Source of the DNA: CAZIUL01 sp964542475
GTDB taxonomy: Bacteria; Planctomycetota; B15-G4; CAYZWU01
Length of the DNA: 28,164 nt
NCBI GenBank assembly: GCA_964542475.1
Contig: CAZIUL010000055.1
Location: forward strand, 1-28,164
Direction: 5' to 3'
Shown: piece by piece, positions 24,659 through 28,164 of the stretch
Position numbering within the stretch: the first letter of the stretch is position 1
Layout: every line of letters begins with the position of its first letter
Made by a program: the position numbers and the translations under genes
Notes under the pieces: generated by a model
The model's input: only the letters and a program-made list of their open reading frames with translations
What the model was told of the DNA's origin: nothing
Databases searched by the model: none

Positions 24659-25024
24659 TTATGGAAATCCCCCTCCTTTTGAAAGATCCTCCAGCCTGAG
24701 GATCTCCTCGATCTGACTTCGCAACACCGGGATTTTATTGACTGCCACATCCCAAACGATGTCGAAGTCAACACCGAAGTAATGGTGTATCACCTTGTCG
24801 CGCATGCCTGCGATGGCACGCCATTCAACGTCCTTATACCGGGCCTTGATTTCATCCGGGACCCTCTTTATGGCCTCTCCGATAATCTCGATGCTCCGCG
24901 AAAATGCTCTTTTAGCGGTTTCATCCCGGAGAAAGCTCTCTTTCCTCATATCTTCCAAATGCTCCGCCAAGTAAGCCGCCTCATCCAGAACATGGCGCAG
25001 GTAGTCAAGCGGCGAATGAGACAT
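24659..25024 (-). CDS. hepT: HepT-like RNase toxin (DUF86), MNT/HepT type VII toxin-antitoxin
   Basis: This 121-aa helical protein has the HepT signature R-x4-H-x-Y (Arg75, His80, Tyr82 in MRDKVIHHYF), which is the RNase active site in the family. It follows an MNT gene and overlaps its 3' end by 20 nt, the usual operon order for this pair. The start MSHSPLDYL is chosen because the longer frame only reads through the MNT gene. The family's known mode is that MNT adds AMP to HepT near the RNase motif and so neutralises it. All motif residues are present, so the toxin is probably intact. Confidence 0.9.
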   Translation of the reverse strand: MSHSPLDYLRHVLDEAAYLAEHLEDMRKESFLRDETAKRAFSRSIEIIGEAIKRVPDEIKARYKDVEWRAIAGMRDKVIHHYFGVDFDIVWDVAVNKIPVLRSQIEEILRLEDLSKGGGFP

Positions 25025-25322
25025 ACTCCACCTCCTGCAGAATGTGCGGGCCGATATGGCGGCTGAGCGATTCGGGCGTGACAACCTCCACAGGACGCTG
25101 GAAGAGCTCTTCCAGCAGGAAGGTCAACTCCATGAAATGATCGAAGGTCTTTTGGCCCTGTTCGAACTCGGCCAGGATATCGATGTCGCTGCTTGCCGTT
25201 TGTTCAGCCCTGACGAACGATCCGAATAGTCCCAGCCGCAGGATGCCGAGGGAACGAAGAGCTCCGCGGTTTTCTTCAAGCACTCTCATCACATCTTCTT
25301 TCGTGTTAACGACGTTGCTCAT
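25005..25322 (-). CDS. mntA: MNT-type nucleotidyltransferase antitoxin
   Basis: This 105-aa minimal nucleotidyltransferase carries the family motif GSFVRAEQTASSDIDIL (about 34-50), with Asp46 and Asp48 as metal ligands. It is predicted to adenylylate and neutralise the HepT encoded directly downstream. The start MSNVVNTK has AGGAG upstream; the in-frame extension to 25475 has no such site. The pair lies about 280 nt beyond the terminator of the DGR, on the same strand but in a separate transcript. Confidence 0.9.
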   Translation of the reverse strand: MSNVVNTKEDVMRVLEENRGALRSLGILRLGLFGSFVRAEQTASSDIDILAEFEQGQKTFDHFMELTFLLEELFQRPVEVVTPESLSRHIGPHILQEVEYVSFAA

Positions 25323-25605
25323 GATGCCGTTCTCCTGATACGCATGAATGACCGACATAACGGGATTGTGAACCAAGATGGATGGAACTAAGAATTCATT
25401 TGCCTGCCAATGTTTATAAACGATGCCTACCAAGGTGGCAAGGTAATAACAGGGCGCAGGCCAACCTGTTTCCAAAGATCACACAGCCGGAAAAAAGCTG
25501 TATATTGGTATTCCACCAATCCATCAAAAGACACGAATTCCCCACGTGGGGCATCCACGCAAACTTCTTGATGTTTACATCCAGCGTTGGACTCCGTTTT
25601 ATTCA
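25323..25605. other. Non-coding stretch upstream of the toxin-antitoxin pair
   Basis: I see no gene, RNA or repeat that I can support here. It must contain the promoter of the MNT/HepT genes. Confidence 0.4.
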
Positions 25606-25657
25606 CAAAAAAACACCGGGCCGCGGGAATCGGCTGTGCCTACTATCCGCGGCCCGG
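25606..25657 (-). terminator. Rho-independent terminator closing the DGR transcript
   Basis: On the minus strand, a perfect 11-bp stem CCGGGCCGCGG / CCGCGGCCCGG (arms 25647-25657 and 25616-25626, 20-nt loop) is followed by TGTTTTTTTG. It lies 115 nt past the end of the template repeat, so the RT and TR are probably on one RNA that ends here. Confidence 0.85.
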
Positions 25658-25772
25658 CAACGGTCTATTCGGCGGATGGCTACCATCCGGCCGGGACACC
25701 TGGCTGTGCATGCCCATGGGAGCGGGGCGGGCGTCCGTGAAGACCCGCCAACAGCCTTGCGGCATGCATTAA
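25658..25772 (-). ncRNA. Putative DGR spacer RNA between TR and terminator
   Basis: These 115 nt would be transcribed just after the TR. They include a 7-bp hairpin CGGATGG-CTA-CCATCCG (25673-25689) and a GGCGGG/CCCGCC pairing (25726-25749). In the Bordetella phage DGR the RNA segment downstream of TR is needed for cDNA priming; the same role here is an inference from position. Confidence 0.5.
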
Positions 25773-25906
25773 AAAGGGCGGGACGGAAACCGAGGTTGTT
25801 GTTGCGCATTCCAGGGTCGTTCCTGTTGCGGTTCGCAGACCGACAGTTGCCGGAGTTGTTGTTCCAGCTGCCGCCTCGAAAGACCCGGTTGGATGAACCC
25901 GTTTAT
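25773..25906 (-). repeat. DGR template repeat (TR)
   Basis: This is a 134-bp copy of the 3' end of the variable gene (28006-28139), aligned without gaps. Read on the minus strand it contains eleven AAC codons in the frame of the variable protein, including two AACAACAAC runs. AAC is the codon used in DGR templates because adenine mutation there gives many residues but no stop. The last 23 bases (25773-25795) are identical in TR and VR and GC-rich, matching an IMH-like end. It begins 27 nt downstream of the RT stop. Confidence 0.97.
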
Positions 25907-25933
25907 GCCGGGCGCCCCTCTTTTTGTTTCAAT

Positions 25934-26932
25934 CTACCATTCGGCTGCTTTCCTTTCTTCGAAAAAACGCTGCCGCAGCCCACGCGTACTCGCGCGTCTC
26001 ACGTGTGCTGTCATGCTGCTGACTGAGGCGGCCAAATCCGATGCGCTGATCCATCCCATGCCGTATTCCCATTCCCTTCTTTTCAGCCTCATCATGTATC
26101 TTTTCCATGTCTCCCTTCTCAACAGGAGCCTGTCCTTCAAAACACGGAACCCGAGGTACGGGATCCCCCCTGCTGTTTCATGGATGTGCGTCATCCGCTC
26201 CTTCAAACCCAGCAAAAGCTCCACGCCAAGGAACCGCCTTATCCGGGACAAAAGCATGCGAAGCATCTGCTTTTCCTTTCCGAACACGAGCATGTCATCC
26301 ATGTACCTGATAATGCCTTCGCTTTCGGGCTGCTTTCTCAAAAACCGGTCAAAGGGTGTCAGGTAAAAATTCGCGAACCACTGGCTTGTCAGGTTTCCAA
26401 GCGGCAGCCCCTTTTCCGTGCTTTTGATGATCCTGTCTGTTACCAGCAAAAGTCCCTTGTCCTTGAACTTTACACGGATGAGCAGCATCAGCCTTTCCTG
26501 GTCAATCGATGCGAAAAACTTTTGTATGTCCATCTTGAGGCAGCAGGGATAGCGCCTGCAAAACAGCATGGTCCGCTCCAGGGCCTTGTCCATGCCCTTC
26601 CCTTTCCTGCACCCGTACGAATCGAAGTCAAAGCGCGCTTCCAGGAAAGGCTCCATCACGTTTATCACTGCGTGGTGCACCACCCTGTCCCTGAAAGGCG
26701 CGACCGATATTGTGCGCTCCTTCGGGTCGCGGATGACGAACCGGCCGTACTCACCCGGCTGCCAGGTCCCGGATGACAGCTCGCGTTTCAGCCTCAAAAG
26801 CTCGATCTCGAGATCAGCCAGGAACCGCGCGGTGGAGCTCCTTTTCTTTTTGCCTTTTGACGCTTTTTTCGCGGCAAGGTACAGGTTTTCAAAGGAGCAG
26901 AGTTTTTCCGTTAACCCGTGGGCGCGTTTCAT
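25934..26932 (-). CDS. DGR reverse transcriptase
   Basis: This 332-aa RT of the diversity-generating retroelement class would copy the TR RNA into cDNA with errors at adenines. Visible motifs are RTISVAPFRDRVVHHAV (motif 1-2), CLKMDIQKFFASID (catalytic Asp of motif A), LPLGNLTSQWFANFYL (about 176-191, the xxxSQ motif typical of DGR RTs, where group II intron RTs have QG), and RYMDDMLVFG (about 209, catalytic YMDD). No maturase or endonuclease domain follows. The ATG at 26932 overlaps the avd stop as ATGA, which favours it over a TTG five codons upstream. The TR follows 27 nt after the stop. Confidence 0.97.
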   Translation of the reverse strand: MKRAHGLTEKLCSFENLYLAAKKASKGKKKRSSTARFLADLEIELLRLKRELSSGTWQPGEYGRFVIRDPKERTISVAPFRDRVVHHAVINVMEPFLEARFDFDSYGCRKGKGMDKALERTMLFCRRYPCCLKMDIQKFFASIDQERLMLLIRVKFKDKGLLLVTDRIIKSTEKGLPLGNLTSQWFANFYLTPFDRFLRKQPESEGIIRYMDDMLVFGKEKQMLRMLLSRIRRFLGVELLLGLKERMTHIHETAGGIPYLGFRVLKDRLLLRRETWKRYMMRLKRREWEYGMGWISASDLAASVSSMTAHVRRASTRGLRQRFFEERKAAEW

Positions 26933-27258
26933 AGCGATTTTTTCCAACCGCCGAGCATCCTGCCCGCCTCGTCAACGTTCATGGAGAACTGTTCGTACTG
27001 TTTGAACGATAGAACCTTCAGCTCCGCCATGAGCCTGGAGAGCACCCTGAGCCTGTCGAGGGCAAGATCCGTTTGTCTGAAAAGGCGTCCCCTTTTCCTG
27101 GTGTACCTGAGTGCATGCACCTTCTCCATCAGATCGAGACCGAGGTTTACAAACCTTGCGGTCAGTGTCATGCGGTACGATTTCGGGAAACGCTGTGAAG
27201 CTTTAAGCATCCAGGAAAGCGTGTCGTACCAGTGAGTGAAAAGCGGAAGCTCATCCAT
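26929..27258 (-). CDS. avd: Accessory variability determinant (Avd-like four-helix protein)
   Basis: This 109-aa protein is predicted to be all-helical (FPKSYRMTLTARFVNLGLDLMEKV, then LRVLSRLMAELKVLSFKQYE) with many basic residues, which matches the Avd / 23S-intervening-like bundle family. In known DGRs Avd forms a pentamer that binds the RT and the TR RNA and is required for retrohoming. It overlaps the HRDC gene by one base (TAATG) and the RT by four (ATGA), so the three are probably translationally coupled. Confidence 0.9.
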   Translation of the reverse strand: MDELPLFTHWYDTLSWMLKASQRFPKSYRMTLTARFVNLGLDLMEKVHALRYTRKRGRLFRQTDLALDRLRVLSRLMAELKVLSFKQYEQFSMNVDEAGRMLGGWKKSL

Positions 27259-27707
27259 TACTTCACCCCAGCAATTTTAAGGATCTCTTCGCCGTACCGG
27301 TCGATTCGTGCGGGGCCGAAGCCGTTGATCGTTCCGAGTGCCGCCTTTGATTTCGGCTTGATCGATACGAGTTCCCCGAGCTGCTTGTTGGTCATCACAG
27401 CGTAGGCTGGAACACCTTCCTTTTTCGACTTGTCAGCGCGCCAGCGCCTGATCCTGTCGAAAAGCTCTTCGTCCTGAGGTGTTTTCAGGTGCGAGCGCCA
27501 ATCGTTGTCTTTGCTGTTCTTTTTTGCGCTTCCCGCTTCCGGCATGCGCCAGGACACGCAGAGGGTCAGGTGGGGGATTTCACGGAACATGTAGAAGTGC
27601 TCCCTTACGGAAAGCACCTCCTTGCCTTTGGCGAACTCCTGGAACCTGTCGTCATTGATCCGGCCGGTGTCGGTATTATAGCGGAGCGTGATGAAGGAGA
27701 AGAACAT
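27258..27707 (-). CDS. DGR-associated HRDC-domain protein
   Basis: This 149-aa protein ends in an HRDC nucleic-acid-binding domain (about 75-148), with DEELFDRIRRWRADKSKKEG, AYAVMTNKQLGEL, and GFGPARIDRYGEEIL. The first ~55 residues (FFSFITLRYNTDTGRINDDRFQEF) form a separate, probably beta-rich segment. HRDC domains usually belong to RecQ helicases and RNase D. Stand-alone HRDC genes are reported next to some DGRs, and their function is not known. GAGGTG lies about 6 nt before the start. It lies between the variable gene and avd, on the same strand. Confidence 0.9.
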   Translation of the reverse strand: MFFSFITLRYNTDTGRINDDRFQEFAKGKEVLSVREHFYMFREIPHLTLCVSWRMPEAGSAKKNSKDNDWRSHLKTPQDEELFDRIRRWRADKSKKEGVPAYAVMTNKQLGELVSIKPKSKAALGTINGFGPARIDRYGEEILKIAGVK

Positions 27708-27991
27708 GGCGCACCTCTTTTTTTAGAGGATGGGCGGCCTTCCGGCCTCGTTGCTCGAGGCTCGAAAAGAAGACCCCCCTTACGCCTCCCCGCCCTGTAG
27801 GCGTAGGCTAAAAAGTTGTCAAACTTTTTTCAATAAAATTATCATCCCCCGTTCATGCCCGGAAAAACACCAGGCCCTTTCTTGCGGTTATCTGTGTGGG
27901 CTTGTTTTCTTGGAGTTATCGCGTTCAAAGGTCATATACGTTTCAAGGGGCCGGTGTTTTTTTTGTCCAATGGCTAAAGAGAACCAATCAT
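27708..27991. other. Intergenic region between HRDC gene and variable gene
   Basis: These 284 nt show no gene. They hold a 7-bp inverted repeat TACGCCT/AGGCGTA (27781-27805), an AT-rich 8-bp stem with a 4-nt loop (AAAAAGTT-GTCA-AACTTTTT, 27810-27829), and a direct repeat CAATGGCTA (27968-27976 and 27993-28001) beside the variable gene's stop. No secure promoter was seen. Confidence 0.5.
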
Positions 27992-28164
27992 TCAATGGCT
28001 ATAAGAAAGGGCGGGACGGAAACCGAGGATGAAGTCGCGCATTCCAGGGTCGACCCTGAAGCGGTTCGCAGACCGACAGCTGCCGGAGAAGTAGCTCCAG
28101 CAGCCGCCACGAAAGACCCGGTAGGATGAACCCGATGATTCCCAAGAGGAGCCGTCAGTGGGTG
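27992..28164 (-). CDS. DGR variable protein, C-terminal part (C-type lectin / FGE-like), cut by window edge
   Basis: Only the last 56 codons and the stop are in the window. The frame reads TDGSSWESSGSSYRVFRGG, then CW..., and ends in RFRVDPGMRDFILGFRPAL followed by SYSH and a stop. RVFRGG(S/C)W and GFRPAL are the ends of the formylglycine-generating-enzyme-like C-type-lectin fold used as the variable domain in many DGR proteins. The VR covers nearly all of this segment, so the diversified residues are those predicted to form the ligand-binding surface. The N-terminal part, any signal or anchor, and so the location of the protein lie beyond the window. Confidence 0.93.
   Translation of the reverse strand, partial: PTDGSSWESSGSSYRVFRGGCWSYFSGSCRSANRFRVDPGMRDFILGFRPALSYSH
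28006..28139 (-). repeat. DGR variable repeat (VR)
   Basis: This aligns gap-free with the TR at 25773-25906 (offset 2233). There are 18 differences, all at positions where the TR strand has A: 13 A to T, 4 A to G, 1 A to C. None of the non-A positions differ. Fifteen of the 33 TR adenines are unchanged. Confidence 0.97.

Noticed and set aside
25382..26026. 214-codon plus-strand frame across the TR
   Set aside because: It runs antisense through the TR and the RT 3' end, has no ribosome site and no recognisable domain.
27781..27805. TACGCCT/AGGCGTA hairpin as a terminator of the variable gene
   Set aside because: No T run follows on either strand.
27810..27829. AT-rich hairpin (8-bp stem, 4-nt loop) as the cruciform known downstream of VRs in phage-type DGRs
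   Set aside because: It lies about 176 nt from the VR end and the loop does not have the GRNA form, so I do not assign that role.

Overview
The window looks like bacterial DNA from an uncultured organism, GC-rich, with the 100-N scaffold gap expected of a metagenome assembly. The large Ser/Thr kinase with an insert in its catalytic domain, the duplicated tricorn-type proteases, the lipoprotein sialidase with a lectin-like N-domain and the extragenic palindromes suggest a Planctomycetota/PVC-like or candidate-phylum bacterium. I cannot fix the phylum from sequence alone.

Layout, left to right. Positions 37-7726 (all minus) hold deoC, then two tandem tricorn-protease paralogues with signal peptides, ending at a strong terminator. 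Positions 8000-12955 hold a 1254-aa membrane Ser/Thr kinase, whose C-terminus resembles the TssM/IcmF C-terminal region, head-to-head with a papain/transglutaminase-like protein. Positions 12960-13455 hold a 43-bp palindromic tandem repeat array broken by the N gap. Positions 13494-18649 (minus) are a probable operon, argF - rho - membrane-fused spermidine-synthase-like gene. Then come an orphan beta-class DNA methyltransferase (minus), a two-domain thioredoxin-fold lipoprotein (plus), a PurF-like protein without the N-terminal Cys nucleophile (minus), a GH33 sialidase lipoprotein (minus), and a HepT/MNT toxin-antitoxin pair (minus).

The most exciting part is the right edge, 25606-28164 (minus). 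It is a diversity-generating retroelement (DGR): a variable-protein gene cut by the window end (C-type-lectin/FGE-type C-terminus), an HRDC accessory gene, an avd-type gene, a DGR-type reverse transcriptase, a template repeat (TR) and a terminator. TR and variable repeat (VR) align over 134 bp without gaps. All 18 differences fall at TR adenines. Ten of the eleven AAC codons of the TR are altered in the VR, which indicates past adenine-directed mutagenic retrohoming. The three accessory/RT genes overlap by 1 and 4 nt, so they are probably translated together. The TR lies 27 nt beyond the RT stop and is probably on the same transcript.

Other structure: a 165-bp almost identical tract in two otherwise diverged tricorn genes (gene conversion), four dispersed copies of a purine-led CCACGGATGGACACGGAT element in intergenic DNA, and a repeat copy that has become the 3' end of deoC.
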